NCBI GenBank assembly: GCA_028673005.1
Contig: CM054113.1
Span: 213,767,504 to 213,831,503, forward strand
Direction of reading: 5' to 3'
Length of the DNA stretch: 64,000 nucleotides
Origin: Tanypteryx hageni
Taxonomy: Eukaryota > Arthropoda > Insecta > Odonata > Petaluridae
Both the position numbers and the translations under genes were made by a program. The number at the start of each line of letters is the position of its first letter. The first letter of the stretch is position 1. Shown here piece after piece: positions 47,640 through 60,310 of this stretch. The notes below the pieces were generated by a model. The model worked only from the letters and a program-made list of their open reading frames with translations, was not told the DNA's origin and did not search any database.

Positions 47640-48025
47640 CTTTGGCCTCTTCAGTCCTTTTCTCCTCTCCTCCAATCGTATCATTCTCCAGAAATTCTCT
47701 CCACCCCAAGCCCATTCTGCCTCCTTTTGCAGCGGCCTGTGAGCGGCCACCTGTTGGGTCGCCTCGCTGATACCTCTGCTCCTTCCTCCTCGTCACCCTC
47801 CCCTCTCTTCCCCCTCCACCCCCCTTCGCCCTCCACTTCCCTCCTTCCCCTTCCCCCTCCTCCATCCTTCCCCCTCCACCCTCCTCCCCCCTCCGCTCCC
47901 CTCCTTCCCCCTACTCACCCTCCCCCACCCCATCCTTCCCCATCCCCCTCCTCTCTTTCCCCTCCACCCTCTTCCCCCTCCTTTATCTCCCCCTTCCGCT
48001 CCCCTCCTCTCTCTTCCCCCTCTAT
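47640..48025. repeat. C/T-rich low-complexity tract
   Basis: Irregular CCCCCTCC, CTTCCCC and CTCCACC units. The overlapping Pro/Ser-rich and Gly/Arg-rich frames on both strands are products of this composition. Confidence 0.85.
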
Positions 48026-49043
48026 ACGATGAAAGAAAAGAAAGTGGGTGGCGTCTATTGCAATCGTCCATCCTCCCCCCTCCCTTCCCATCCATTCGTT
48101 CGATCGAAAGAGAAAGAGGAAGTGATTTTCTAAGAGAAACATTGTTTCCCGTATTCCCCGTATCGGAAAAAGGTTTCCCCACCTTCATTATTGGTGTAGC
48201 TTGTTATTCTCTTCCGTTCCTTTCTGACTCCACGTCTTAGAAAACACCTCTATCAATAAAAGATGGGAGCGAAAACACCTTCTACGTCATACAACGTTGA
48301 GACTCTCTCTCTCTCTCTCTATCTATCTTTTATCTATTCTTTTCCTATATCTTTCGCACATCTTTAATGCCAGCCATTTCCCTAAAAGATATGCACCGCC
48401 ACGTCCGGAAGATTGCATGCATCCCAGAGGTTGTGGGAGAGGGCTGGTGGGCGAGGGAACCTTTCATTCTCACCGTGTCAAAAAGAAACAGGACGGATAG
48501 AAACAGTGGTGTAAAATGTGTCGGTGAAGTTCTTATGAGCACGTGCAAGATTCCCTATGTTTTGGAAGGGTATGTCTTTGGATTCAGACGAGCGAGGAGA
48601 CAATTTTTTTTGGGAAAGGGCTAACTGATGTGCAGTTTATCGATCTGAAATGTAAAATCGTAGATGGCAATGATATTCCTTTTCAATAGCATTTCTAACT
48701 TGACTAAAGTAAATGAGACAGGAAGGTAGATCGTGTAATCGAAAGTTTTCAAAGTTTAGACTGGGAGTGATTAAAAAAAGAGAGAATGGATATTTATATT
48801 AAGGGGGACATACCAAGCAAAGAGCCACGGCCAAACGCGCTGATCTACGTCGAGTAAATAATCCGAATTTTATCATTAAAAAGATATCACAAATTTCAGA
48901 TTAAGGGCACATAAAACAAGTGTAGGGAAATATTCATTAATGGATAAAAGGGCAAGCAAATGGAACGTATTGCCTGTGGAAATCTTAAAATCCTTCACGA
49001 AAAATTTTAAGAATTAGAAAAATAAGCTGAAGGGTTCAGCTTC
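48026..49043. other. intergenic, nothing recognised
   Basis: Short CT run at about 48302-48325. The frames at 48297-48624 have no domain. Confidence 0.45.
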
Positions 49044-49531
49044 TATAGTTTGGAGCACGAACGAAGGCGGGTGAGTCGAGATAACTGCGCAGAGAGAGAA
49101 ATACACGTTACATTGCTGCCAAACCGCCTTCCTGCATAAGCTTACGCTCGGAAAACAACGCACGAAGTCCTATGCCACAAGCGCTCGCCGTTCGCTCTTG
49201 ACAGCTGGCAACATTGTAACCAGCTTTACGTGTTGCTTCGTCTGCAGTACTGGTACACTTAATATACTATTTATCTTGCTTGTTTGTGCAAAACCTTGCG
49301 TTTACTTCCTTCGCCCTCCATTTTCGAACACTACAAGACGATACTATTTAAATCTCAATCGTAAAACACGAAAATAAACATAAAAATCAAGCCACAAATG
49401 TACGTACCGCACGCCAAGAGCCGCTGTAACTGACTGAAGTTGATTGGCCAAGCGAAGGAGCGAGAGAAACCACGTCACATTCCATCTGCGCATACAGGTG
49501 CCACCCGCCTTAGTTCGTGCTCCCAACTATA
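49044..49531. mobile_element. 488-bp MITE with 30-bp terminal inverted repeats
   Basis: The left end (49044-49073) and right end (49502-49531) are reverse complements at 28 of 30 positions. They start TATAGTT and include GGAGCACGAAC and AAGGCGGGTG. The outermost TA may be the target duplication, as in Tc1/mariner or pogo-type elements, but the superfamily is not proven. The interior is non-coding. Confidence 0.8.
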
Positions 49532-50416
49532 ATGTTAATTTCACTATATGCTAAAGACGACGAAGGAGGTGAAGGAAATAGAGGATGGAATTAGGTATAT
49601 GTGTGTACTTTTCTTATTCCTTCTTATCCTATAAATTAACTTTTGTATTTTCACAGAAATGCAAGCCTAACGGTAACATATTTTGCATGATATTACAAGG
49701 TTGCACAAAGTATAGACTAATTTTAAATTCGTTAAACTAATATATCTTCTTGTATGATAGTTGAGGTAGTCGGCATTGTCTGAAACAGTATATAAATGGT
49801 AAGTTCATTTATAAGGTACTATTAATTTTAAATAGTTTCCGATCTTCAGAAGTCATGTAGTTTCAAAATTTTTAATATCCGCTATTTGGATTACAGATGG
49901 CAGATAAAAATAACTCGGTCTGTCTACTCGGTACTCTCTAACAAGATGACATATTTGGTGGAAAACAACAGAAGTGACGTAACATTGAAAGTTTCAATTA
50001 GCAGTAAATGCCGATAAAATGGCGGTCTGAAACGCTAACCTACATATGACTTTTTTCTTGGTGCCAAATTTAGTTAGGACCCATTAAGAAACGCAGGCAT
50101 AAGTAAAAACATAAAAGAAACTTCCTATGCTGCATATTTAGGTAGTTCACAATCGATTAATTTGCGAGAGTTTAATGAAAATCGATCAAGAGTACCTAAA
50201 ATCCTCGGAGATTTTCTATTCAATGTCATTTTTTATAGACACTATCGGCTGTTTCTCGTCTTAATTAACAATTCCTTTCGGTATGATATCCTGAGGCAGC
50301 CCAATTAGCGCACGCTATCTGTCCTTAACCCTACACAGTCAGTATTTAGAAGTTATATCGCGCTGTAGCTGTCGAGTTCCTTTGAAGCGCCACTAGATTA
50401 TCTCTTTCGCTCCCAT

Positions 50417-50903
50417 TATTTAATTTCTTTAAAGTTCTAACTGTTTTAATTTTATTGGCCTGCGGAAAACTTGTACAAAATTCCTCCTGGAGCGCCTCCA
50501 GTCGTTTTTGTTTCACATCCGCACAAATTAACACATCATGCTTAAGATTTTATGAAAACTTTCCACTCTTGTTTATTCGCTCAGATTTTTTTCTCTCGTA
50601 TTCTGATTCTTTCACACATTCAGGTTTAAAACTTATTAAAACGAATAAAAATCTCGCTTATTTAATTTCTTTAAAGTTCTAACTGTTTTACTTTTATTGG
50701 CCTGCGGAAAACTTGTACAAAATTCCTCCTGAAGCGTCTCCAGTCGTTTTTGTTTCCCATCCGCACATAATTATCATTATCATGCTTAAGATTTTATGAA
50801 AACTTTCCACTCTTGTTTATTCACTCAGATTTTTTTCTCTCCTATTCTGATTCTTTCACACATTTAGGTTTAAAACCTATTTAAACGAATCAAAATCTCG
50901 CTT
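50417..50903 (+). repeat. tandem direct duplication, unit of about 242 bp
   Basis: Copy 1 (50417-50658) and copy 2 (50659-50903) are about 94 percent identical by eye. They share GGCCTGCGGAAAACTTGTAC, CAGTCGTTTTTGTTTC and TTATGAAAACTTTCCACTC. The open frames inside have no domain. It is not obviously a transposon, and the cause of the duplication is unknown. Confidence 0.85.
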
Positions 50904-51841
50904 GCAGCCGCCACCTCTCTAAACAGCACATTTTTATCTGGAGCCGAATGGATTCTTATTAGCATAAAACCCGTCTAACCCTTTTTAGGCCGTTTCTCTC
51001 AGGCGACCATATTCTCGGAGAAATGGATGGCCATTTTAGATAGGTTTGGCTGGATAATGACTATAAGTGAAATCATAAATTACACTCACCCGTTGACTAA
51101 GATGGCCCTATCTCCTTCGAGATCTCCACCTGTAATGAGATGCACAATACTGGCATAAATATTTAATGTTATCTATATATAAAGAATTCGTATTTGATCT
51201 ATGATAAATATTTAAATGTGCAGATCATTACCCTAAAGGCATATGCCACCCATATCACTCGTTAAAACTAAAATATACTATGCATTTTACAGATAAATAT
51301 AATCTTTGCTTTAATTTACGTTGTATCATTTCAATAATGTCAAAACATATACTCAATCATCAATATTTATTAATACTTTTACGTCGATTTTTAAGTACAT
51401 AGTAAAAATTTGATAGATTTCTTCATTAATGCAAGTTAATTGTACTTGGTTGCTCGACATAACATTATATCTATCGTTTAAAGCTCAAATATTTATATGA
51501 AAGACATTTTGAATTCTGTTTATGGAGTTTATATTAAATGTAATTTTTTAAGCATAATTGTTCATGTATTACAGACATACATCGCTATATTGTTGCTCCT
51601 TTGTGGTATTTCGAAGAAAAATACTCCATTATGATAATATTTTTAGCAATACAGAAGACTTAACTTTTTAAAAGGAAACTTTAACTTGAGGCATCCTTCT
51701 TGATACATTCGCAGCCTCCTTATTTCCCGCTATCCCATCCAATTCCCTCCATTATAATAATAGAGAGTAAATTTAATCACGCTAAGTTTAAAGAATTCAT
51801 CTTCCTTTATGTAAAATAACGTACCTACGCCTTCCCATATA

Positions 51842-52854
51842 CAGGGATTCCTCGATTAAAGAACGCCTGATTCAAGAATTTTTATTATAACGCGAACGAC
51901 AAATTAGAGAACACTTTTCGATTTGCGTTAAATTCTATGTCCAGTGTATTTTATAGTTATAACATCAAGAAGGCATTGGAAAACATCGGTCATTCTTAGA
52001 ATGGAGGAAGCCGTTCAACCAAGAATATAGTCTGGAAAAATTTGTAACCAGATTGTGTTTGTAGGTTTCGAAGCCGTAAAGGAAAGCGTCAATAGACAGA
52101 CTGTATAGTTGTCGAAGGAAGTAGGATTTACCAACGTTGATGGAGAGGAGAGGAGTTTTTGGAATCCCACACAAAGGATCTGACCAACAAAGATCTAATA
52201 GAACTGAAATTACAAAGAACCACACAGAAAAGAACACGGCGATTCTCCAACACAACCGCCAAAATGAATACTGCAAGGCGCATATCACAAATCTTGATGC
52301 TTATTGAACAAAGGTTAGTAATTTTCAAAGATGACGACCCGAATGTTAAAAGCAGCATCTTTGAGCCGAAAAACTGAAAATGCTCTTCGTTGCTATAGGG
52401 AAAAATGAAGAAGACACAAGATAAGCAGACGTCACTTGATGCTTTCTTCAAACCGATGGTCCGTGCAACTCTTCAACATTCTCCCTCAGAAACTGACTCA
52501 TCTCAAATAGCGAGTTTCTCGTCCTTAGTCCCAAAGCTCAACACGATAAATTGGTCTTAGTATTAAGTTAGTGCCTAGAAATCCTTTGTTATTTTTTATT
52601 TACACTGTACTATTATTAGCAATTATTGCTCAATATAACGCACATGTATATTGCTTATTTACATAGCTTCATTGCATTCTAAATTTATATAAAATAAGCA
52701 TGTATTACTACGTATATGCGTTTACTCGAGTTACCAGAGAGCATCTCTATTTATTGCCTTTAAATTAACGGAAAAGTCATTTTCGTTTTACGAATTTTTG
52801 TTTAACGAACCACTTTTCAGGAACGCATCCCTTTCGGCAAACAAGGAATTCCTG
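51842..52854 (+). mobile_element. internally deleted Tigger-like (pogo) DNA transposon
   Basis: The ends are CAGGGATTCCTCG on the left and, reading inward from the right, CAGGAATTCCTTG. Both are flanked by TA, the pogo/Tc1 target duplication (TA at 51840-51841 and 52855-52856). The CAGG..T.CCTCG start resembles known Tigger ends. Only the C-terminal part of the transposase remains. Confidence 0.8.
51960..52560 (+). pseudogene. Tigger-like transposase C-terminal remnant
   Basis: Across three frames I read KKALENIGHS, FLESHTKDLTNKDLIELKLQ, then IEQRLVIFKDDDPNV and DKQTSLDAFFKP. These match the C-terminal end of Tigger transposases, which have LTNEDLIEL, a DPN motif and QTSLDxFFK near the end. 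The HTH DNA-binding region and the DDE catalytic core are absent. Frameshifts and stops are numerous, so it is dead. Confidence 0.75.
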
Positions 52855-53394
52855 TATGGAAGGTGTCTTAACCTCTTTATATTACTCAGTTACTTTCAAC
52901 GATCATTCCGCAGGCCGATAGTCTAAAATAAGAATAAAGTTTTCTAGGACATATCTCTGCTGGCACCACTTCCTTTGGCATATTTCTTGTTGCTCGTGCA
53001 AAGGACACCTTTTGCGATGAAAACGCATTTAGGGGCCTAATTATAAACCTAAAAGACGGTTTTCCGATGCTTTTTTTCTCTAATCTTATCTTTATTAGCA
53101 AATATTTAGTGAGTAGAATATAGCTCGAGGTTGAGTTTTGGATTCAAAGCTCTGGGCTGAAGTTTCGTTTATTTTCTCGGAAAGCTTTCGCGGGAATACG
53201 TCAAGTAAGGCGAAAGACGAAGAACGTAAGATTAAGAATTCAAAATATTTTTAAATATTTTTACGTGATGCTCATCTCCGTTTTTTCATCTTCGGGCAAA
53301 TTAATATTAATAAACGTAAGAGAATAGCATTAAACTGAAACCGCCTCCTTTCCCTCACCTTCATTTAATATTCTCGGTTGTCAAAACTCTACTG

Positions 53395-53691
53395 CAGTGT
53401 TTCCTAAACTAAGTACCGCTGCACGCTGGAGTGTCGCAGTTGTTTCTAAGCGGTTTCGCAAAAAACGTTGTTAAGCAAATAAATCAATGGCTCTGAAATG
53501 TGGGTAGGCCATTGGGGAAATAACCTTTGCTCTAATAAATTGACTATAGTGTAGCACCAAGAAATGGATGCGTCTAAAGGTTGTGATACCCGTACGCATA
53601 GATATAAAACCTTGCTTCAAGTTGAAGGTTCCGCGAAATTCTGTTTATCTATGAAAGGGTTCCGCGCCTACAAAAAGTTTGGGAGCCATTT
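53395..53691. mobile_element. degenerate hAT-like MITE (candidate)
   Basis: The ends CAGTGTTTCCTAAACT and AGTTTGGGAGCCATTT are an imperfect inverted repeat (11 of 16). The flanks CTCTACTG and TTCTACCG agree at 6 of 8 positions. The interior is non-coding. Confidence 0.5.
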
Positions 53692-55433
53692 TTCTACCGG
53701 CTTTGCCACCCGCCGTCGATCAAGGAAAATAGAGGAATGGAAGTTAGGCAGCCAGAGATGCTAGAATGCTGTGCGGGTGGCAAATGTATCAGGCCGGTAC
53801 GGACGATTTTCGTCTTTAGGAGTCCGTGAGCGCATGAGTCGAGGATGATGATTAGCCATTAATGCATATATGGTTCACTGTAACACATATATGGTTTAAT
53901 GTAATTATTACGACTGTATGTTGGCGCATCATAACGACTACAGAGAGACATTCGTGTTACTATTCGTCGAAATTTACCATAATGGCATTAAATGTTTATA
54001 TCGAGACAAAAATATGATAGGAACCTTACAGAGGAAGATAAAACGAGAGAAACTCTAGCAGGGTAGAGAAAATTGCTAAATATATCCGACATTCGACAGA
54101 GAAATTGCTTACACGAATAAGTATGAAATGTTTTGTTTAAACTTTTATTTGATTCTATTAGAATATAATACCCACATATCTACCTATATAACGTTTGAAA
54201 ACAAATTCCTACGTAAATTTATGAAGATAAAGCATTGGAACTGCATGTATTTTTCATTTAATCCTTTTATATGATCTGGGGTGAGTAAAATGTGGTTGCT
54301 TGAGGAGGTACAGACGATGGTATACTAGACATAATTCATTCGTTGAAAATTGTGACAAGATACATAAAGAGACCTGAAGATTTGATTGAATTTATGGATG
54401 GAAATCAGAAATTTCTGCGAAAGTTATAACAAATATTCTGTCATGTAGCGGATTCTATATCTCTTTTTAAGATTCGTTTTTAGCAATTTTAGGTTTTCGA
54501 TGAGGCTTAATTTGTAATGAATGAATCTCAGAAACAAAGCATTATATAATTTCATAAATTAATCATTGTCTGAATATCCGGCTCCTATATTCCATTTTTT
54601 ATTCGAAAGTGATAAAACGCCAATCGTGTCTACGCAGCAACTCCGAATCACTTTTCCCATAGATCTACACATTGAGAAGAAGGTTATTTTTATGCAGAAT
54701 ACGAAACACATTACGAATACTTAGCATGTAATAAAACCTGAATAAAATTAAAACATGATGCTGAACAAAAATATTTCCTGTGCAAATATCTCCATTTAAT
54801 GAAAATATTTTCAGAATACTTAATTTTACACTAATACTTCTAGTTCATGGGTGTCTAATAGGATGCCGATGCTTGCCAAACATAACATTTGCCACACAAT
54901 ACGAAATATATGAAATGATAATAAATAGAAGGCGCAATATTTTGAATGTACGTGCGTTTGAGGTAATTTGACAACAGACACGACTGATAATGTGCACAGC
55001 AAATCAAAATAACATATGAATTTTGAAGCGCTGACACCAAAGTAATACTTAATTCTTATACTTCCAACATTTATTAGACCCCAAATCGTTTATTGTGGAA
55101 AATATTTTCCACGCATCGAAAGGATTTCAATTTAAAATATTTCTTCAAAATTAGAAGCGGAAATATAACTGATGAATACCAACAATTCGCCGCAACCATA
55201 TGGCCGATTCGTTTTATATGGCGAGATAGCAACGCATTACACATTTATCTACATAATGCCACACTCGTTAAGTACAGCAGTTTAGCCAATGTCTTTCGAT
55301 AGGTTTTGTAACTTTGTCCGCTTTATGATGATTTTTTGTGTTCCATCCACTTTAAGGTTAACCTAAATTTGCCTTGGAAAAACTTAACTTTTTTTTATCC
55401 TTATCACATTTCGGCCAGTTTTTAAGGGGTATA
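53692..55433. other. intergenic, nothing recognised
   Basis: AT-rich sequence with short frames that lack domains. Confidence 0.45.
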
Positions 55434-55441
55434 TCGTAAAG

Positions 55442-55755
55442 CAGAGTTCGGGAAAATTTTCTGCACGGCGGGCCACATTTTCAGTTTTGAGTGCTTTGGA
55501 GGGCCGCATTGGAAGCCAAGAAAGCCTCGGCGGGCCGGATGAGTGAGTAAATCAGAAGTTATCTCGAGTCTCTGTGGTCTAATATAAGCAAAAACCAAGT
55601 CTACATAACTTACTAGTATCAAAACTTCACAGCTTGTTGGGAAAATAAAACATTACCTATATGAAATTTTTCCCTTTTCATTACAGCTTCGTTGGCCGCA
55701 TAAATTGCTCTCGGAGGCCGCAGATGGCCCGCGGGCTGTAGGTTACCAACCACTG
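55442..55755. mobile_element. hAT-like MITE
   Basis: The left end is CAGAGTTCGGGAAAATTTTC and the right end GGTTACCAACCACTG, with GCGGGCC-rich subterminal patches on both sides. The flanks TCGTAAAG (55434-55441) and TTATAAAG (55756-55763) match at 6 of 8 positions, a decayed 8-bp duplication. No transposase. Confidence 0.7.
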
Positions 55756-55763
55756 TTATAAAG

Positions 55764-57297
55764 GGAATGAGACGCCGAAGTATCAGGGAGGTTTAAGACT
55801 TTCTGGCGAGAGGATACGTGATTTGTTATTCCTATTATGATTGAAATAAATTGACCAATGTTATAGAAAACGAAATTGTTTAGAAGCACTCTATCGAAAA
55901 AATTTCTTTATTTTTTTTCGCTAGACTAGAGAACCGCCTTAAGCATTGTAAATTTTCCATTAGCATAAATCAAGGGGTTATCTGTATAAAGTAATAAAAC
56001 TGTATTTTCACCAAAGTTCATGATTTCCCTGAGGGTTTTTAGCAGTCATTTCGAAGCTTGCTTGCTTTCCCTCTTTTTCCCTTGCAAAGAAAGGGTGAAA
56101 TTGTTTAGAATGTGCGCACCCACCCATACACACAAGCCTCTGTCTGACTTCCTTTCTTTTCCCTCACATTACGCGGGATCATGAATAATTCTTATCTCTG
56201 GCCTCTCTCCCTGCGATGACGAGAGGGACGTACGCCGTTGAGGACTCAAATGGGGCCGTGAAAGAGAGGCCGTCGAGAGGCGAAAAGGGTAGAGGGGGTG
56301 AACTAGTGGCGACATTATACCCGCATATACACACGTGTGTGTATATATATATGTATGTAGGCGCGAGGGAATATCAATGGATTCTGCGCGGTGTAGTGTG
56401 CCATTGTCGGCACGATCCCAAATCCCCATTTCGCCTACGCCGGCGCAATTTGAATATTTATCTTTTGCGAACAAAACATCAAAATACTGATCGTGCCCGA
56501 AGGCATTAATTATGCAGGTTAAGCCAGAAATATTTTTGTTAGCGCATGTGATTTGATTTAATCTCAAATTTGCAGAAAAAACTTATTTTTTATTCTTGAA
56601 GCATTCAAAGTAGATTTTTAACTTAAGCTGTACGCACCGAACTAATCAAAATCCATTTTCAATAAACCTACATATTTTAAACCGAGAAAATTTGTACATT
56701 AATACTTAAAATTTTAAGTGTAAACATACAAATTCTCTCATTTTAGAATATGGAGAGATTCCACAAAAAAATACCTGAAACTGTAAACTTTGTTACGCCT
56801 ATACTAAAACCACAACTTCATTTTGAGGAAATTGATTCCAAAAGCTTTATTTCCCTACATTATCAACAGCTGCCTCAATATTTTGATCTCTAGAGAAAAA
56901 CGCGCGGATAAAAAAAGAGCAGCGTCACCAAAAAATATTAAAGGTTAAGTGTTTATCGAATAAATACGGATGTCCTCGAAATTTCAACTTTTCGTGAAGA
57001 GCGGCAATCGAGTGACAATCGCCAGTGCGAAAACAAACAACAAAATCACCCCAACTAGAGACCATAAATTTCTATTTGAAGCGGCCGACCGAAGTAGCTT
57101 TATTACGTACACGTGCGAGAATCGCCAAAAGAGCATAATGGGAGAAGCGCGGGGGGCGCAAAATAAGGAGCGAAAAAGATTAGAGAAACGGAGAGGAGAA
57201 AGAGAAACGACGACGCGACGCTCGCACAAACAAATAAAGACGCACTCCCGATTATGCATCAGAGGAACACGTAACGATGCGACCGCTTCTACGAAAA
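55764..57297. other. intergenic, nothing recognised
   Basis: (GT)n/(TA)n patch at about 56330-56355. The frame 56970-57386 on the plus strand runs into the GA tract and has no domain. Confidence 0.45.
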
Positions 57298-57598
57298 CAG
57301 CTCGAGGAAGAGGAGAGGGAGGGAGAGAGGGAGGGGGAAAGAAGGAGGAAGGGAGGGAGAGAGGGAGGGAGGGAGAGAGGAAGTGAGGGGGAGAGGGGAA
57401 GGGAGGGGAGAGGGGGAGAGAGGGAGGGAGAGAGAAAGGGAGGGAGAGAGGAAGGGAGGGAGAGAGGAAGGGAGAGGGAGAGAGGAAGGGAGAGGGAGAG
57501 AGGAAGGGAGGGGAAGAGAGAAAGGGAGGGAGGAAAGGAGGGGGAGAGGGGGAGAGAGGGAGGAGGAAGGGAGGGAGGGAGGGAGGAAGCGAGGGATT
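57298..57598. repeat. GGGA/GAGA-rich microsatellite, left flank of LINE B
   Basis: About 300 bp of GGGAGGGAGAGA and GGAAGGGAGG units. It abuts the 3' end of LINE B, and the same kind of repeat resumes at 60256 beyond the LINE 5' end. Long frames over it are artefacts. Confidence 0.9.
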
Positions 57599-57802
57599 GA
57601 CTGATTGATTGATTTGGTCTTTATTTAGGGCGAGATTGAGAATAAGAAGTCCCATCTTCCCCCTAACCCCTCGTAATGAAACATACAATGATACATAGAA
57701 CATTATGTAAATACAAGTAATACAAGTATTGGAAAAGAAAAGATGTAATTTTGTGGGAAAAATAGGACTGCTGAATAATGAAATCCATATAAAAAACCCA
57801 CT

Positions 57803-57845
57803 GCAGGAAAACACCCACACAAGAAGGAGGGTGTGAAAAACCTGC
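57803..57845 (-). promoter_or_regulatory. conserved 3' UTR hairpin of LINE B
   Basis: GCAGG (57803-57807) pairs with CCTGC (57841-57845) and ACACCC (57811-57816) with GGGTGT (57829-57834). Same stems as 12582-12623 in copy A. Confidence 0.55.
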
Positions 57846-58010
57846 GAAACCTACTTAGATTAACTAAAGACATCAATAAATGAAATTTAGAACAAAATAC
57901 ATGAAAATTTGGCACAATACGAATAGATCATTGATGGAATGAACATATCAAAATGACTAAATGAATACATATTTACATCGTTATGGCTAAACATGATAGA
58001 GGAGAAAAAA

Positions 58011-58135
58011 AATCAAATGAATAAAATAAAATCACAATAAATGAATAAAATAAAATAACAATAAATGAATAAAATAAAATAACAATAAATGAATAAAACA
58101 AAATAACAATAAATTAATAAAATAAAATAACAAAG
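58011..58135. repeat. AT-rich tandem repeat in the LINE B 3' UTR
   Basis: Four to five copies of a unit near 26 bp of the form AATGAATAAAATAAAATAAC. It lies at the same place relative to the ORF as the 40-bp repeat of copy A but has a different unit. Confidence 0.8.
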
Positions 58136-60255
58136 TATAAATCAAGCACAATAAGTATTGTTTTGTCAAAATCAAGATTAAGAAACATAGAAGCATTAAG
58201 CGTGTTTAACTGTTCCTTTGAAAGGATAAGAGGGATTGATAGCAGTGTCGTTTGAATGATGAGAGCGAGTACAAATTTTTTAGTTTGGGAAAGTTCGTTC
58301 CATAGTCTGCAAGCGGTTACAATGAAGGACTTGCTGAAAATTACTGTTCTGTGATGAGAAATAATGAATTTACGGCTCCCTCTGGTATTACGATTATGTA
58401 CAGTGTCTATACTTCTGAATTTCGTGGAAAGATAATGTGGATTGTTAGAAGTAAGTAATTGGTATAGTAAGGAAAGCAAGCCTCGCCTTCGGGACTCCAA
58501 ATTTAACCAGTTTAGTTTCACGAGTGAACCAGAAATGTGGTCTGATTTCTTCAGATTAAAAATATATCTAATGCACGCGTTATGTGTTCTCTGAATCTTT
58601 AACGACGACTCTTGAGATAAATCTTGGTACGCTATATCAACATAGTCAAAATGTGGAATAATGAGTGACGTTACCAGATGCTTCTTTAGAGAAACCGGAG
58701 TACTGCTACTTAACTTCCTAAGTAAGTGAAGAGATGAGTTTACTGCTCTACGCATTTATAACATGTGGGGACCAATAGAAGATTTCATCTATAAGCAATT
58801 ATCGATTTTTTACCACTTTACAATAAGGTATAGTTGACTTTGCTATAATGATCGGTATTCTTTGGGATTGATTAATAGCGGGTAATATCTTGGGGGAACT
58901 AATTAAGATAGCCTGTGATTTTTCTGGATTGATACTAAGAAAAATTTTATTGCTCCAGTTTTCTAGTATTTCTAAGTCCTTATTGATATTCTTTAGGGTT
59001 CTCGCGAGATTGTTTGCGGTAGAACTTGAATATATTTGCAAGTCATCTGCATAAAGGTGATGATTGCAGTATTTAATGGACAAGGAGCAGTCATTTATGT
59101 ACAACGAAAATAGTAGGGGACCCAAAATTGAGCCATGTTAATAAGTCAATCAGAGGAAGAATTAATGGAAATCACTTGTTGGTAACGATCGCTTAAATAA
59201 GAAGATATCCAATTTATGGCTGACGGCGAGAAATTCATTGCGAGCAGTTTAGACAGCAGAACATCTTTGTCTATCTAGTCGAAAGCTTTACTGAAATCCA
59301 GTAGTACTAGAATTGTAACTTCCCTTTCGTCCATTGCGCGGCGAATGTCATCGGTGATTTTGCAAGAGTAGTGGTGGTTCTGTAGGATTTACGAAAGCCA
59401 GATTGAAAGAGATCTAGCAATTGATTTTGATTAAGAAAGAACGTGATTTGTTCATCTGCTAATTTTTCTAAGGCTTTTGATAAGGTAGGCAAAAAGCTAA
59501 TTGGGCGGAAATCGTTGATTTCAGTCGATTGCGATTTCTTTGGTAATGGCCTTATGAAAGCGCGTTTCCATTACACTGGAAATTTTTATTGAGTAGTTAA
59601 ATATATTAGTTATTATTGGCAGAATAATATGTATCAATTTCTTGATGAAGATAGTAGGTATGCCATCTGACCCTTGAGCTTTAGATTTAATTTTTCGAAA
59701 TGCATGGAGCACTTGGAATTGAGTGACCGGAATGAACCTTAACGGGTTAAAATCCTCGTTTGATTTTTCGGCTGCGGCAGTGATCGAATTAATAACTTCC
59801 CTTTTTATTCTATCATTAATGACATCCTAGGGTGTAGAGAATTTAGAATTTAACGAGTCTAATGATATGTATGGAGGCAGTATAAAGTCATTTTGTTAGC
59901 CAATACCAATCGACGTAAGTTTTTTCCAAATAATCGAAGGTGATTCGTTCGGACTAGGTATTGAATTAATAAATCTATATTTTGAATTTCTGATTAGCTG
60001 TTTCGTTTTGTTTCTACTGTGCTTATATTTGTCGAAAATATTATCGTTATTAGTTCTTTTGAACAAATGAAAAACCGAATCGCGATGCGCCATCATTCTT
60101 TTAATTTCGTCATTAAGCCAGGGAGCGCGAGGTTTGGAAATGCGAATGGTATTTTCAGGTGCAAAGTGGTCAAGTAACTGAATTAATCAAGTGTTTAAGA
60201 CTTCAGTTTTTTTATCAATATCATGGATAAATTCAATGGTATACCACGGAATAGT
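58114..60255 (-). pseudogene. LINE B ORF2 remnant: linker, RT and C-terminal region, many breaks
   Basis: From 5' to 3' on the minus strand: TIPWYTIEF at the truncated start, MMAHRDSVFHLFKRT (59896-60096), FRKIKSKAQGSDGIPTIFIKK (59521-59712), LFQSGFRKSYRTTT (59307-59492), MGPLLFSLYIND and HLYADDLQIY (58799-59125), and a C-terminal block (58114-58755) with HNRNTRG and SKSFIVTACRLWN. At least four stops or frameshifts separate the pieces. The YADD box survives. It is much older than copy A by number of lesions. Confidence 0.85.
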
Positions 60256-60310
60256 AGAGGGAGGGAGGGATGGAGGGAGGGAGAGAGGGAGGGAGGAAGG
60301 GAGGAAAAAA
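60256..60310. repeat. GGGA/GAGA microsatellite, right flank of LINE B
   Basis: GAGGGAGGGATGGAGGGAGG units resume directly at the LINE 5' truncation point. Confidence 0.88.

Larger units (their letters stand above)
57599..60255 (-). mobile_element. LINE copy B, 5'-truncated, in a GGGA microsatellite
   Basis: Same family as LINE A (shared ORF2, 3' UTR hairpin and AAATAAAGAC end) with an (AATC)n tail. The 5' end lies within ORF2 at about residue 209 of copy A numbering, so the endonuclease is gone. GGGA repeat lies on both sides. A target duplication cannot be delimited because both flanks are repeats. Confidence 0.88.

Noticed and set aside
47628..48188. Pro/Ser-rich and Gly/Arg-rich frames
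   Set aside because: They come from the C/T-rich low-complexity tract.
56984..57820. 278-codon minus-strand frame
   Set aside because: It runs through the GGGA microsatellite and the 3' end of LINE B; the Pro/Ser/Leu repeats are an artefact.
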